Assembly: GCA_965649825.1 (NCBI GenBank)
Contig: OZ287705.1
Span: 984,865-1,048,864 of the forward strand
Length of the DNA stretch: 64,000 nucleotides
Source: Penicillus capitatus
Taxonomy: Eukaryota; Chlorophyta
Direction: 5' to 3'
Positions 11,620-23,570 of the stretch are shown here, piece by piece; position 1 is the stretch's first letter, and the number at the start of each line of letters is the position of its first letter. A model generated the notes under the pieces. It was not told the origin of the DNA, did no database searches, and saw only the letters and a program-made list of their open reading frames with translations. Position numbers and translations under genes: made by a program.

Positions 11620-12859
11620 ATGTCCTTCTCTGCTGTAACGCGAATTCTGACCCGAAAAGATGTGGCTCAGCGCCTCGTCGAAAAGACGGCGAACCAACGA
11701 TCGCCTTATTTAGCCTTTTTCAGTTCGATTCTTGGAGGCATCGTGCGCGATGTCGATCTCATGACAGTGCCGATCGATGATCACCTGGTCCACAGGGGCC
11801 ACGCTGTTTTTGACACCGCTCTCGGTATCTCACGCTTCTCATTTTCGCATAGCATCGTTCGGCAGTTCGCCAAGGGAATGTGTATCAATTGGATCAGCAT
11901 CTGGAAAGATTTCGGAAATCTGCTACGAGATGCCATTTGTGGAGAGAATCGGAATTTCCGGATTTTGTGACTAAGTCCCATCTGAAGTCCATTATCTTGG
12001 ACACCATACGTGCCGCAGACAAGAAGGATCAGTCTGTGCGTTACTGGCTGGGGGCTGGCCCTGGAGGATTCGATATTTCGAACCAAGAGTGCCAACGACC
12101 TTCCTTCTATGTTGTCTGTCAGCCTCAAAGGTAGCATCACACCCTCAGCCATGACTTCTGTTTGCTCTTGGCTGTTATCAGAACAATTCCTTCAGCAATG
12201 TATGAGAAAGGTGTCACCGTCATAACAACGACGGTGCCGATGAAAGCGCCTCCCTTCACAAGCATCAAATCGACAAACTATTTGCCAAATGCCATGACGG
12301 TGATCGAGGCCAATAGCAAAGGTCCGATGCAAGACCACTCACTCCCTTGAGGTTTCACTGTGGTCGCAGGGGCGTATATGGGTGTGTGGGTGACGGAAGA
12401 AGGCCTCATTGCTGAATGTGCGACATCCAACATCGGTCATGCCGAGTTCTGTTTGTTAAGGGGTCTCTCACTCTTTTGGCAGGATTTGTCAAGGACGATG
12501 TGTTTCTGGTGCCGTCCTTCGATCAGACACTTGCTGGCATCAGCATACAGCGCATGATGCATTTGGTCAAAACAGAGCTTAAAATGAACGTCATACAACG
12601 AGATATGCACATCAGAGAAGGTCTTTCCCATTTCTGCGGCGCTGCGCAACGCATGTTTCCAGGGAAGGCAGCAGATGAGGCATTCTTATTCGGCGGAAAC
12701 ATGGGCGCCTTGCCCATTACGCAATGGGATGATCAAATCATTGGAACAGGCAGAGTGGGGAAACGTGCTCGTGAATTTTTGCACCTCTATCATGAAGACA
12801 TGCGTCACGGACATGGGAACTCAGATCAGCTGATTCACGTCGAAGGTTTGTCTCCCTAG
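11620..12859 (+). CDS. Class IV PLP aminotransferase (plant D-amino-acid transaminase-like)
   Basis: Exons match the plant class IV aminotransferase group that includes D-amino-acid transaminase and 4-amino-4-deoxychorismate lyase-like proteins. Motifs in order: FFSSILGGIVRD, VPIDDHLVHRGHAVFDTA, YELDQHLERF, VRYWLGAGPGGF, the likely pyridoxal-phosphate lysine in SIKSTNYLPNA, GVWVTEEGLIAE, VFLVPSFDQTLAGIS, and ALPITQWDDQIIG near the end. Such enzymes act on amino or aminodeoxychorismate groups; sequence alone does not decide between transaminase and lyase. ATG 11620 is tentative, because an upstream ATG spliced over 11600-11660 is also possible. One intron ends with TCTCACTCTTTT at 12466-12477 just before GGCAG. 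It lies head-to-tail downstream of the C2-lipase. Confidence 0.88.
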
Positions 12860-13125
12860 AGACACATTCTTCACAGTTACAAATTGCACACGTTGTCGAC
12901 TCCATAGATTCTCAGAACAAAAGCACATGTTGAGTAAGAGTGATGGGTGAGTGGACAAGTAGGATGCATGCCGTGTCATTGACAGTTATCCCAAGAAAGG
13001 TCTGATGCTGAGAACGGATGATGGATCGATTCACCTAACAAATGTGCTAAGGCGTTTTCATCGTCACCAGTACAGCTGCGAGAAAGAAACAAACAAAGTG
13101 CTAGGCCATGCACGGAGGTGTGATC

Positions 13126-16100
13126 TTATGGGGCAACAACGCTCATATTCCGAACACCAATCAGCATATTCAATGTCATCTTTGCCGAGACGACACACGG
13201 ACGTGACATCTGACCCATCTTGATCATGCCTGCAGACAAGACCGTTGGATAACAGGTCATAGGGATCGAGGTGATCGGCGGCTTACTCTGGGTTCTGCTA
13301 ATCAGATAGTCCAAAACTCCCATCGTCAGTGTTCCCACTCTAGGACTGGCAGGAGTTGCATCTAGGTGGGTCACAGCCCCGCGAATCCATTCCAGTTTCG
13401 TTTCGGTATCCGTCACCAGATCGCACCCTGTTAGAAAACATCACTCAACGAGTGGGCGTATATGAGAGAGATGTACCGATTTGGTTAAGAAGTGAGAGAA
13501 GGACACTCTGTGACAGCGGACAGGGCTCTGTCGCAAATAGGGCGGAGTAGTCCACAAAACTTATGATTCTGTTAAGCACATCAATCCGGGAAAGAGATAA
13601 CGCCTTGTTAAATGCAGATTCGTAATCTTCATCTTTTAATAGCGTAAAGATTTCTGAGATCACGACATCTGGAGTGGCACGAGCCACGGAGGGCAATCCA
13701 CCCGGCGTTGGCAGCGTCTGAGAAGTGGAGGCTGTCAAAAGGGTTTGAATGTCTTGTTTCATGGACTGAACGTCGCTGGATAGAGTGGCAATAGATGATT
13801 TCAGCGTTGCAATGTCGGTCACAGCCGTCTCGCCAAAATCTGCCAATTTGTTGATGCCACTTTGTAGAATCGTATGCGTCTGGGGTCCCAACATCGAATG
13901 CTGTCCAGCTACAGAACCAACGATCACGGGATGAACAGAAGACGCGTCAAACAAAGGCAGATTACCTAGATGTTCATTGAGACCGGCAGAGAATGCGTTT
14001 TGGATTTGGCCAAACATGTTCTGCACGGCCAATTCGAAAGCTGGCACGATGCTGTCAGAGAAGCTCTCTCTGAAATTGGACTGAAGACCTTGGTTCACAG
14101 CAGCAGACAACGATGTAGAAATGGCACTTTCGACACAACGGCTGAGCAATCCTGATAACTGTCGGCTCAGAAATTCAGCAAACACACGTTGAACGGCTCC
14201 CCCGACGGCTGCCCTGAGGGGATTCTTGATCTCTGTCTGGATCGTGCTCTGAATCACATCCAGCATTCCTTGCATAGCAACAGTGGCGTGCTCCCGCATA
14301 CGCATATCCATATCTTCATGTCCTCCTCGATTGCTTGGATGTTGTAGACTGTCTAGTCTTGTCAAGGTATCTTGAAAATTCACATCCAAGCGTTTGTTGA
14401 CCGAATGGAAAGCGCGACCGAGTTTGTGTTCCAGCACTTGAATCATACGCTTGACATTTGAGATGGAACGCTCGAGGGTCTCCACCAAGTCTGAGAGATC
14501 TGGATTCAGTGGCAGGGCGCTGCTGTCCATCATAGAGAGATTCTGGAGATGATGCATTTCTTTCTCCATTCTCTCGGATGCAACGAGTCCTGGCTCATCA
14601 GAATCGGTATCGGGTTTCTCGGGGCACGTTTCTGGAAGACGCTCTGCTTGAGAGACCATCAAGAGGTGCATGGCCGCAGCAGTAACGCTCTGAGAGACGG
14701 AAGAAGGCGGCTCAGGATTTGTCCCATCCAAGTTCGTCGAAATCCCATCTGTTCTGTCCGAACGATTGCGACTGTGCAAAGAGGCTGGGGGAGAAATCAC
14801 TGAACCCGATGCTTGCTGTCCTTCGCTCAATGGCGTTCCAGAAGTGCTACTCTTTGGTGTGCTGACGGTTCGTGGGAGAGGCAGGATTTGTGCTTCCGTC
14901 TCAGGAGGCAAAGGAGGTGGTCCCTGCTCGACAGGAGCGTTCAAAACAGGGGGTATAGGAATGGCCAATTCCAGATCGCTTTCTGGCACAGGAATGGGCA
15001 TTGCTGCCGGCTTGGCGGCGGCCTCTGCTTGGAGTCCTGTTCCGAGTTGATGCAAAACGTCTGGGTGCGTCAACGGTGTCTCGTGGATGATATATGGGAA
15101 GAAGGCAGTGTCCTGTCCAGCTGGGGATTGAGCCGGATGCGTTTCGCCTTCTGGGTGGGCAGGATTCGGCTCAGGGATGGACTCAGCGACAGGCTCCACA
15201 TCTTCTTCTTTCTATCACACAACTGTCACATCACGCAAGAGTGAGAGAGAAACGACGCTTGCCATGACTTCGGGGAGGCAGAGGTCTGGATCGAGGATAT
15301 ATTGCTGAACGATCATCGGTTGAATGCAGTAGACATCAATTCCTTTCTCCACACCATCTTCTTCGCTAATCTTTTCAGAGCACTCCATGCTCACGATCTC
15401 CTGAACGAGAGGGAACTTCGTAATGCATTCAAATTGCAATTCGTCTTCTTGATGACAACGAATGGCTAACATCCATGTCCAGTGTCGTTCTGCCATCAAA
15501 AGTAGACCTTCACGTCTACTGTAATCCACAGACAATGAAGTGCATTCATTGATTGGCGGAACGGATAAATTGAGGAGCTGAACAGGGCATGCCTGGAACT
15601 CTGCACTGCTATCTATCTTACTGCACTTCCAGCTCTTAAGCAGAATGATATTGGGATCGGATTCCGTAGCGTAGTTCACTGTCAAGAAGTTAAAAGATTC
15701 GGCAGAAGAACCCTCCTTGAAAACCTCGTCATCGACCAGTTCCACATGACGCACGGGAATGCCGTCCGTGACCTGTCACATCATCACGTCATGCAGCTCA
15801 GTCTTCGTGCCTGTCTTTGATGTGACGTGCTGTACCTTGAGCTTGATGATCGGGTCAGAGATTTCTGGGTTTTCATCTGCAAAGAGCATTGCCAAGACAT
15901 CAGAAGTCGAATTCCAAATCTGCAGCATTCCGTCGGACGTGCCCACAATCAAAGCATTATGATGGCAACGAAGAAAGGTGACATCTGCATCGAACTTCAA
16001 AAATCGAGCGGTCCGCGTCGCTCCTTCTTCGCATTTGATATCAAATTGTGCTTCTTCTTCGCGTCCCTCCACAACCTACAATTTGTATATGTGTTATTTG

Positions 16101-17026
16101 AACGCAAACATGTCGCATTTGTGTGACCTTTGCCCATTGGACAAAGACAACCCACGTTTGAACCGAGAAGACGAAAACTTGGTCATTGTTCGGACCCCAT
16201 GCCACACGAATGGGGCCATTCAAATCCACTTGTGCACACATCATCACTCTGAACTCTATTTCTTCATCTTTATCCCATACCTACACCAAAACGTCTCACT
16301 CTTTCACCTTCACACTTCTCACTCTTTTTACCTCCATCAAACTTATTTTTCGATCCATACTCGCCACCAGAAGGCGGTTCGAATCCGCTCCCAAGAAATG
16401 CACAGACATGATATCATCTTGATGCGTCTTCACCAAGACACGCGCATTGGAAAGACGATTGATAATGCGCAAGTCTCCTGACTTGAGTGCATAGCAGAGA
16501 AACCTAAACCGCTTATAACTTCGGGCACTTCATCCTCATGCCTTACGTGTTATTCGCGGCTATTTGTTTCGCGTAGGGCAAGTCAGAATTCGCAGCGTTG
16601 TCGGCCCTGAGGTGCGTTACGGTTCGCACGAGTAACTGCGGCAACGACTCTTCTTCTTCCGACTGGAACAGCTCCTCGACGTCACACTCGAGACGTCTGC
16701 TCTCATCGAATGTCAAGCGACGACCAGCATAAGACTTGCGCACAATTGCCGGAACCTCCTCTACATTGTGACACAGCACGTCGCCTCATATCGACCAAGT
16801 GATCGCGTTTCGCCCTGGACCCAACGTTGCTGCCTCGTACGACCTTCGGCGGGATCGATTCTGAACTTGGCGGGCGTTGCGCGACGAGGCGGAGATGGAG
16901 GAAAGACGAGAACGAGGAAAGTGTTATGGTACCTTTCGGGGTGTGTTGTTGTTCGTCTGTCTCATCCGCGGCGCCGCTACCAGGAGCAATGGAAGCTAAG
17001 AACGACGAAAAGTCGAATTCAGACAT
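13126..17026 (-). CDS. EDC4: Enhancer of mRNA decapping EDC4 / Ge-1 / VARICOSE homologue
   Basis: Starts MSEFDFSSFLASIAPG at 17026. The N-terminal half is a WD40 propeller (DLRIINRLSN, TSDGMLQIWN, GPIRVAWGPNNDQVFVF) that ends with the family signature VYCIQPMIVQQYILDP. The large 3' exon carries a Pro/Ser linker and a helical region (DLVETLERSISNVKRMIQVL). The conserved C-terminal domain follows: LLKDEDYESAFNKALS, CPLSQSVLLSLLNQIG, and after an intron DTETKLEWIRGAVTHLD. EDC4 is the scaffold that couples DCP1 and DCP2 in cytoplasmic processing bodies. The stop at 13126 is the simplest reading, but a last intron could change the final residues. The gene is divergent to ATG7 across about 60 bases. 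Introns at 15773-15835 and 16281-16331 have striking inverted-repeat structure. Confidence 0.88.
15773..15835 (-). other. EDC4 intron with internal perfect inverted repeat
   Basis: In the transcript sense the intron begins GTACAGCAC and carries GTCACATCA near its start and TGATGTGAC four bases from its 3' end (then AG). The two nine-base words are exact reverse complements, so the intron can fold into a hairpin spanning most of its length. A 15-base alternative intron inside it was considered less likely. Confidence 0.6.
16281..16331 (-). other. EDC4 intron beginning GTAAAAAGAGTGAG
   Basis: A 51-base intron. Its 5' end is the reverse complement of TCTCACTCTTTT, the word found just before the 3' splice site of other introns in this window. 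A second AAAGAGTGAGA copy lies about 25 bases downstream in the same intron. Confidence 0.65.
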
Positions 17027-17085
17027 CCCGAACAAAAACGAGTGTCATCAACGCCTCCACCAAAACGCCGTTTAATGTGGCAAAA
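17027..17085. promoter_or_regulatory. Divergent promoter region EDC4/ATG7
   Basis: Only about 59 bases separate the two start codons on opposite strands. Any promoter must be shared or lie inside one of the genes. No TATA-like box is evident. Confidence 0.4.
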
Positions 17086-19717
17086 ATGCGACGCATTAAA
17101 AGCGGACGGGAGAGAATGCAAGAAGAGGATACCTTGAAATTTGCGCCCTTGCAAGTGTCGTTCTCGATGTAGAGGGCTCGAGAGGGAGATACCGAATGTA
17201 GAGTCATGTGGATATCAGTTTCTGGTCGGAATTGGGACGAAGGAAGCTCGAAATCTATCGACTGTCCGAAGAGGCCGTATCCATCTGGGGTAGAGCAGCA
17301 ATGTAGAGAAGGAGGTGATGTAGTGTGATTGTGTGACCAAGGATACTGCTCTGTGTCTCGACGCAGCGATGCAGCCTCGTCCGTTTTGTTGGATAGAACG
17401 TCGTTCGATCAACATCACGAACGCAAAGTGCATCTCGCCCACTGTGTAGAAATAAAAGGCGAGTGGAATTGGATGTCGTGGAGCAGGGATCGTTTAAGCT
17501 CCTGGGAGAAGTGTACGTCATGAACAACATCGAAGATTTCAAAAATTTCGACAGAAAAGCTGCTGTGGAGAAAGTGTGATCATTGCTCGATGCAAAAAGT
17601 GTGAGAAGGGAGTAATGTCGATGAAACAAGGCGGTTGAAGAAATGAAGAAGAGTATGAATGAAACGGAAGTTTATGATTGCGAGACACCAGCGGCTTACA
17701 TGCTACAGAGATTTGTACTGCTGACCTATCCAGACCTGAAGAATTATGAGTATCGCTATTGGTGAGATTCTCCGCTTTGGCAAAGCGTGACAGTAAAGAG
17801 TGACCAGGTTTGCGTTTCCAGCCATCACCCCACGTACCCCCTACACAGCAGCACCTCCTCAAACACTGAGCGCCGTCTGCAGATCTGCAGATCAGGTACA
17901 GGACGCGCTTCGAAAGAGTGCTTTTCTATTTCTCTCTGGCAGTTCTGCAGAGGACTGGATGCCTGGCTTGGTCAAACAGACGGCTTTTCACGTCCTCTGT
18001 TTCGTTGTCACACATCTTTGCAGCACGACGAAGGGGGAGAGACCTTCAAAGGGATCGAAGGTTTTGCCGACCTGCAAGATTCCGAGACTGTTCTCTGCTT
18101 GCTGGATCCATGTCATCTCCCCCATAATCCAAGTTGGATCTTGCGCAATGTTCTTGCTCTGCTGTCATCTTCAGCCACGGAATACAAAGTACTGCTGCCC
18201 GCTGTCAGTAGAGAGACAGCTCTCGAGTACAGGTTGTCTGTTTGCGCCAACGAAACGGCAAAATCTCGTCGTTGGCATCTCTTGTGTTCACTGTGCACAT
18301 CGCCAAAGAAGCCTGGGAGGACATACGTTCTGTTTCGGGTTGGGAGGCCAATCATCTGAACAAAGTCGCATCACGGTTGTCCTTCCTCACACATTTTATG
18401 CAGTACATCTCATCTCACTCAATTTCTTCCTGTACTTAGAAAAATCAACCTTCGAAGTCAGTTCGATCCAAAGATGTTGGCAGAGGAAGCCATTGGACTG
18501 AACATTCAGCTGATGTTGTGGAGAGCTGCTCCTTCGCTCGATCTCGACACCTTAGTGAACACGAAATGCGCGCTCATCGGTGCACATCTGTACAGATGGT
18601 ATACAGTTGACATTTGTTCGTGACAGGGATGGGGACGCTGGGATGTCACATTGCTCGTTGTTTGCTCGGATGGGGCGTTCGGTATCTTTCTGTGATCGAC
18701 TGCGGCCGCGTTTCTTTCTCGAATCCTGTTCGGCAATGCCTCTATGAATTTGAAGATTGCCTGGAAGATGGCAAACCCAAGGCCGCTTGTGCAGCAGAGC
18801 ATCTTCGCCGCATTCACCCTTCTGCCGAGATACAGAGCTATACACTGAAGGTTCCAATGCCTGGCCACCCTCCTCTTAATGCACAGGATCAGACATCAAT
18901 GCAACAAGTGTGATAGATGAGATCGATCAGAGCAGCCATAAATGTGTGACTTCAGGATACGGAACAGTTGCACTCTGTCATTGAATCCAACGACGTCGTC
19001 TTTCTTTTGACAGACAATCGAGAGAGTCGATGGTTGCCAACCGTCATCGGATCCGCTCTGCAAAAAATTGTCATCTGTGTTGCTTTGGGCTATGACTCCT
19101 ATCTCATTATGCGACACGGCATGTGTGAAGAGGAGGACAATGCAGCATCAGCTTTGCGACTTGGCTGCTATTTCTGTAATGACATTCAGGCTCCGACAGA
19201 GACCACAGCACACTTGGCTCTGGACCAGCAATGCACTGTGGCACGTCCGGGACTGGCACCAATTGCATCTGCCTTAGCCGTTGAGTTATTGGTCTCGCTG
19301 TTGCATCATCCATCCAAAGCGCTTGCTGCACATGGACTGCCAGATGAGCACGGTGGCGCAGCGATGGCATCGAGCTCAGTAGCTGCTGGTGCTTTGGGCG
19401 GCGTGCCGCACATGATAAAGGGATCCGTGTTTCATTTTTCGATGGCCTGTGCACACGGTCCTGCTTTCTACCAATGCACCGCCTGCTCAGAGGCCGTCAA
19501 AGCAGCCTATCTACAAGATCGTTGGCCCTTTGTCCTCTCCGCTATTACCGTAACACCATTCCGCTATCCGATCGGTCTCATGGACTGTGTTGTGTTCCCT
19601 GTACAGAACGACACCTTCCTGCAAGACTTGACAGGTCTAACAGAGCTCCTAGAGAAAGCAGAGGCGCTCATCGAGGCAGCAGCCAGCGATGCCGATTCTG
19701 AATTTGAAGTCTTCTAA
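17086..19717 (+). CDS. ATG7: Autophagy E1-like activating enzyme ATG7
   Basis: The N-terminal domain is recognisable across introns: LKFAPLQ, then HVDISFWSELGRRKLEIYRLSE, NIEDFKNFDRK, and FVLLTYPDLKNYEYRYW. The C-terminal adenylation domain has the nucleotide motif GMGTLGCHIARCLLGWGVR, then SFSNPVRQCLYEFEDC and IPMPGHP-like VPMPGHPP. The catalytic Cys is in QQCTVARPGLAPIASALAVE. A Cys pair in the CTAC motif and an acidic tail (DSDADSEFEVF-type) close the protein. ATG7 activates ATG8 and ATG12 in the cytosol for autophagosome growth. The first intron is 17155-17201; a later one starts GTGTGATCATTG and another GTGTGATAG. ATG 17116 is an alternative start. The stop lies only about 15 bases from the end of the convergent next gene. 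Confidence 0.95.
17155..17201 (+). other. ATG7 intron 1 (47 bases)
   Basis: GTGTCG...GAATGTAG. Removing it joins LKFAPLQ to SHVDISFW, matching the conserved ATG7 N-terminus, which fixes both splice sites. Confidence 0.85.
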
Positions 19718-19732
19718 AGAGTTGTGGCCTCC

Positions 19733-22322
19733 TTAAAACGATTTCTCTTTGATCGGACGCATGAGTCTCAATACCCACAGAGTCACAGCCATAGCGACAC
19801 CCGCACCCGTACAGATCCAGAAATTCAGTCTTCCTCTCTTCAGGAGACAGACCAATGTCGGTTGTGGTCCCGAAACGCGGAGCGCTTCCAAAAGCTGCTG
19901 CAACGCTGCAAGTTCGTGTCGACACGACTGGATATAGAAAAAGGCAACATCAAATTCGGCTCTGCCTGAATGCAGCAGCCCAACGGCCATTTTGGACCGG
20001 AAAAGATTGCTCCGGCGATAAAACTCCACACTCTCCTGCTCTTGAAACACTTCCTACAACAGTGCATCCATATGAGATGCTTTCTCAGGGTGGCTGGTGG
20101 CTTACAGATGGTTGGCCTGTTGTGGACAGCCTCTCCATCAGAGTATACAGATCCAGGACCTGCTGCATCAACTGCGAGGCCTGCGAAAGAATTACGTTGC
20201 GCTTTGCTGAGCGTTGCAGAGAATTGGACAGCATCTGCATCGTTGACATCTCTCCGAAAGGTGTCGGTCCAACATTCCATCGATAGTCATGCATACGTCC
20301 CTGTGCCGGTGACCAAAACTCCGACGTCTCTGCCGCAGCCCACACTGCAGAGGACGCCGTCAGGCAGCAGACGATCAGTTTTTGGGCAGACCTGTTTGGA
20401 GTAGAGACGCCATGAGGGGTCGACTAATGTTGGTCGCCGAGATGGAGATGATCTGACCGCCACACGACATTTCGGAAAGGTATGTCCCTTCGTGTGTCCG
20501 TACGCCCAACACAAGATCCGAGAACCCAATGGACTGGGCTCCGTTTTCGAAGGACAAGGGAGAGATTTTGGCCAATTCCAGCACAAAGACGGGTACGATG
20601 CGCACATCGGGATTGGCAGAGGACAAAGGTATCTGCACATAACGATCGTCTCGCATCATCGACTGCACTTCGGGATCTGAGAACCACTTATGCAGAATCA
20701 ACGAATCCAGGAACTCCGTTTCTTCCACCACTAACCCCGGCCCTGGTCTGCGTCCAGTCCGTGTCGAGAGAGCCCTAGAAGCAGAGAATAGAACAAGAAA
20801 GAGGAAGGACTGAACGCACTGAGCGTAGGCAGCTGTGCAGCTGTCACATTGGCCAAGAGCCACATAGTAATGAAAGATCTCGATGCTCTGTCCTTTGAGA
20901 TTGAGACGATTGAGCTGCTGCAAAATCTCATCCATCTCGGCCGAATGCATCGTTTCGGTATCGGGAATGAAAGCATCGTGGATGTGCACCACCGGAAGGA
21001 TCAGTTTCTTCCATGCTGGCAGCGACAGACTCAACGTCTGGGGTACCATGAGATGCTAAACAGCACACAGGACCTGTCGAGTCATGGCTGGAAAGGGCCA
21101 GGGGTGGACTTGGATGGCGGACTGGATCATGGCAGCCAGATCGGGGACAATGGCTTTGTTCTGTAGTCGCTTTGGATAGTTGCCCACTTTTGGAAAACTG
21201 TGCTCCATGACTTGACCAGATCCCTCACGCAAGGGTCCGTATCTAAAGGGACCTACTCACACATCACACTTTTGCCTATCCATCCATACACACAAGCAGA
21301 CCGGCAGAAAGGTCCACCCACATGTAATGGGCAGCTTCGGAACCGTCTGATGACATCCAGTAATTGCCAGGACAGCTCGACTCCCTTACACACGACAGCA
21401 CTTTTCCCTCGTTTCAGATGCCAATGCAAACGATACCTGTCATCGTAGCGATAGACATATGGTATATCGACTTGGACATTGGGGTTCAGTATGTAAAGAG
21501 AAGGAAGCATGCGAGATAACTGGTACTCTGAATGCACCACAGCATCCACCGCTTCGTAAGGAATCGATGCCATCGTGGGAACTGCACACAGACACCCATC
21601 TCACTCTTTTACCCTGCCCATAACAGTCCGACATGACAGAGGCGAGTCTATCTGTCTGGATTGCATGCGGATGGCGTTTGCAATCGCATCTTCTGTTCGC
21701 TTTGCCGTCGTCGTCTTGGCCGAAACGGCACCATAGGTCACCTGGACTGGAATACGCTGCGCCAAACACATGCATGACCATCACACATGGTCACTCTTTC
21801 TGATATACGGCATCGTTGGAGTGGACCCTGTCATCGGCTGGATATCCCAACGGACGGATTTCGAATGCCGTATAGAGATTTCGCAGATGTTGCATCAACA
21901 TGCTTCGATCCAGTGTGACCTGCGATGCCCTAAACGGCATAGGAAGGTCAGAATACAGCACAGCGTTGTCTCTGTCTTCACCCATCCCCGTCCCATCCCA
22001 CCAGGATGACGTCAATGTGGACACTCATCTTCGTGTCTCTCAGTTTCGATCGCAGCGCTGCGAAAGAGAACGCATGATGGCTATCCCAAATGCGCTGTAC
22101 GTTTTGAGGCAGCTGCACAAAAGTGTCCACCCGTGCTTCGGGATCTTCTCCCACCTTAACCCGCATGCATCTAAGCGAGGCAGTACACGCATACGAACGC
22201 ACCCGGAATAGATTGCGGACGGCATTGAGTTGATGGTACTCCTCCCGCCCGTCTTCCGCGGCCCATACCACAACCAGCGCCGCCAGCCACAGTACTGCGT
22301 GGATAAACGCGTCGCGACGCAT
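19733..22322 (-). CDS. Conserved secretory/membrane protein, Arabidopsis At3g28720/At5g58100-like
   Basis: ATG at 22322 gives a clear signal peptide (MRRDAFIHAVLWLAALVVVWA). The other end has a single membrane anchor (FWICTGAGVAMAVTLWVLRLM) with a short basic tail, so this looks like a type I membrane protein of the secretory route. Between them several exons encode segments I recognise from the plant family: DRYRLHWHLKRG, VRIVPVFVLELAKISPLSF, FSDLVLGVRTHEGTY, and MHDYRWNVGPTPFGEMS followed by RNVILSQAS. No catalytic motif is known to me, and biochemical function is unassigned. An in-frame ATG at 22346 overlaps the stop of the upstream YJU2 gene. Family assignment rests on memory of conserved words and is moderate. 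Confidence 0.65.
21582..21612 (-). other. 31-base intron beginning GTAAAAGAGTGAGA
   Basis: Lies in the membrane-protein gene just before VPTMASIPYEAVDA. Its start is the exact reverse complement of TCTCACTCTTTT. It is one of the shortest introns in the window. Confidence 0.6.
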
Positions 22323-22342
22323 CGTACGACAAACAGCATCCA

Positions 22343-23281
22343 TCATCCGTCATCTTTCTTCTTCTTAACTCTGATCTTTAGTGACGTCCCAAAGAGTCCT
22401 TTCTTGCGTTCCTTGGCCTTGGAAGACCCCTTAGACGAAGGCTTCGCCTCTGGAAGGGACGGCTTCGGCAGTTTGGCTTTTGCAGGACTCTCCTTGTCGC
22501 TCTCTGGCCGATCCGTTTTCTGTAGTTTAGCACGTTGTTGGTAGAAGAGGGTACGGATGGTTTCTTCGTCATCGGGATCGAGTTCTTCAGAGAGGAGTCG
22601 TTTCTTTGTCTCTTTCTCCTCCTCTTCTTTTTCACTCTTTTTCAGTGCTGACAGCACTTGGTCAAAACTCAGCTTCTGTTTTCGAGCATTGAGACTCCGC
22701 AGCTCATCCAAAGCAGACAACACATCCATCTCACGTTTGCTATCCAACTGACGATTCTCCAATGCCTTGATCGCATTGCCACGTTCCTAAACAACCATCT
22801 TTGCTACGGACGTGCCATCCAATATCTGTCTGCGAAGGACCTCCTCTTCACGCTCTTTCTGTGAGAGCTTCTTCGACTCTTCCTCCTCTCTCCATGGCTC
22901 GTAGTTCCGAGAGGCACCGGACTCCACTGTGTAATCCGAGTTCTTAGGATCTGTCAGAATCGTATACTCTGCCGAGCAGTTGGAGCAGCGAAAGTAGAAG
23001 CGATAGATCTGGATGCCGAGATAGTTCTTCCCATGGACGTCCTCCTTTCTCGAATTGAACTTTGTTCCCTTGTACATAAAGTTCCCACATGTCTTGCATC
23101 TGAGACACCCATCAGCATTCATGCGTCTGGAGATATGTGTGAGATGTGTTGCTTGCCTGACGGACATCGGCAACATCATTCGGATCTTCATTTGATGGTC
23201 CTTTGCCATTTTGACTTTGGGTATGAGTGCCGGATCGAAATCCGGTGGGAAGTATTTGTTCAGTACTTTGCGCTCTCCCAT
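22343..23281 (-). CDS. YJU2: Splicing factor YJU2 / CWC16 (CCDC94)
   Basis: Begins MGERKVLNKYFPPDFDP, the family start. Four zinc-binding cysteines follow in CLRCKTCGNFMYKGTKFNSRKE and FYFRCSNCSAEYTILTDPKNSDYTVESGA. A helical part (ALENRQLDSKREMDVLSALDEL) and a Lys-rich tail end at TGA 22343-22345. YJU2 stabilises the branch-site helix before the first splicing step. An intron separates MMLPMS from the RCKTCG part. Another, best read as 57 bases starting GTCCTTCGC, removes an in-frame TAG before ERGNAIKALENR. The stop codon touches the first possible start codon of the next gene on the same strand. Confidence 0.92.
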
Positions 23282-23570
23282 CCTGTCGCGTTCACGTTCA
23301 ACGACGAGCCCTTCAGGCGAAAAAGATAGATGGCTGTCGCTGTCACCCCCATGAAGGCATTAAATGAAGACATCGGACGCAGGACAGGTTGCATTCCGCC
23401 GCCGCTGGTCGCCAGCGCAGAGCCGACCTTGAGAGATGATGTGACGTTATAAGCCGCGACGACGCCGCGAGCGTCCCATACGTGCCAGTATAAACACCAC
23501 ATGCGGGTCGATTCTTCCTGGGGCCTCGCCGTTCTTGGTAATCACACACAGAACTCTCCGCCTTGTCGTC

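Noticed and set aside
16375-16390. tRNA-like B box GGTTCGAATCC
   Set aside because: It is antisense coding sequence of EDC4 (GADSNRLLVA) and no acceptor stem or anticodon arm is present.
22788-22810. A 21-base intron in YJU2 (GTAGCAAAG...TTTAG)
   Set aside because: A 57-base intron starting GTCCTTCGC at an upstream in-frame donor removes the same stop and matches the usual length.
23260-23502. An 80-codon minus frame overlapping the YJU2 start
   Set aside because: No ATG-led conserved sequence; it lies in the divergent YJU2 leader, possibly with an untranslated intron, and is more likely leader sequence.
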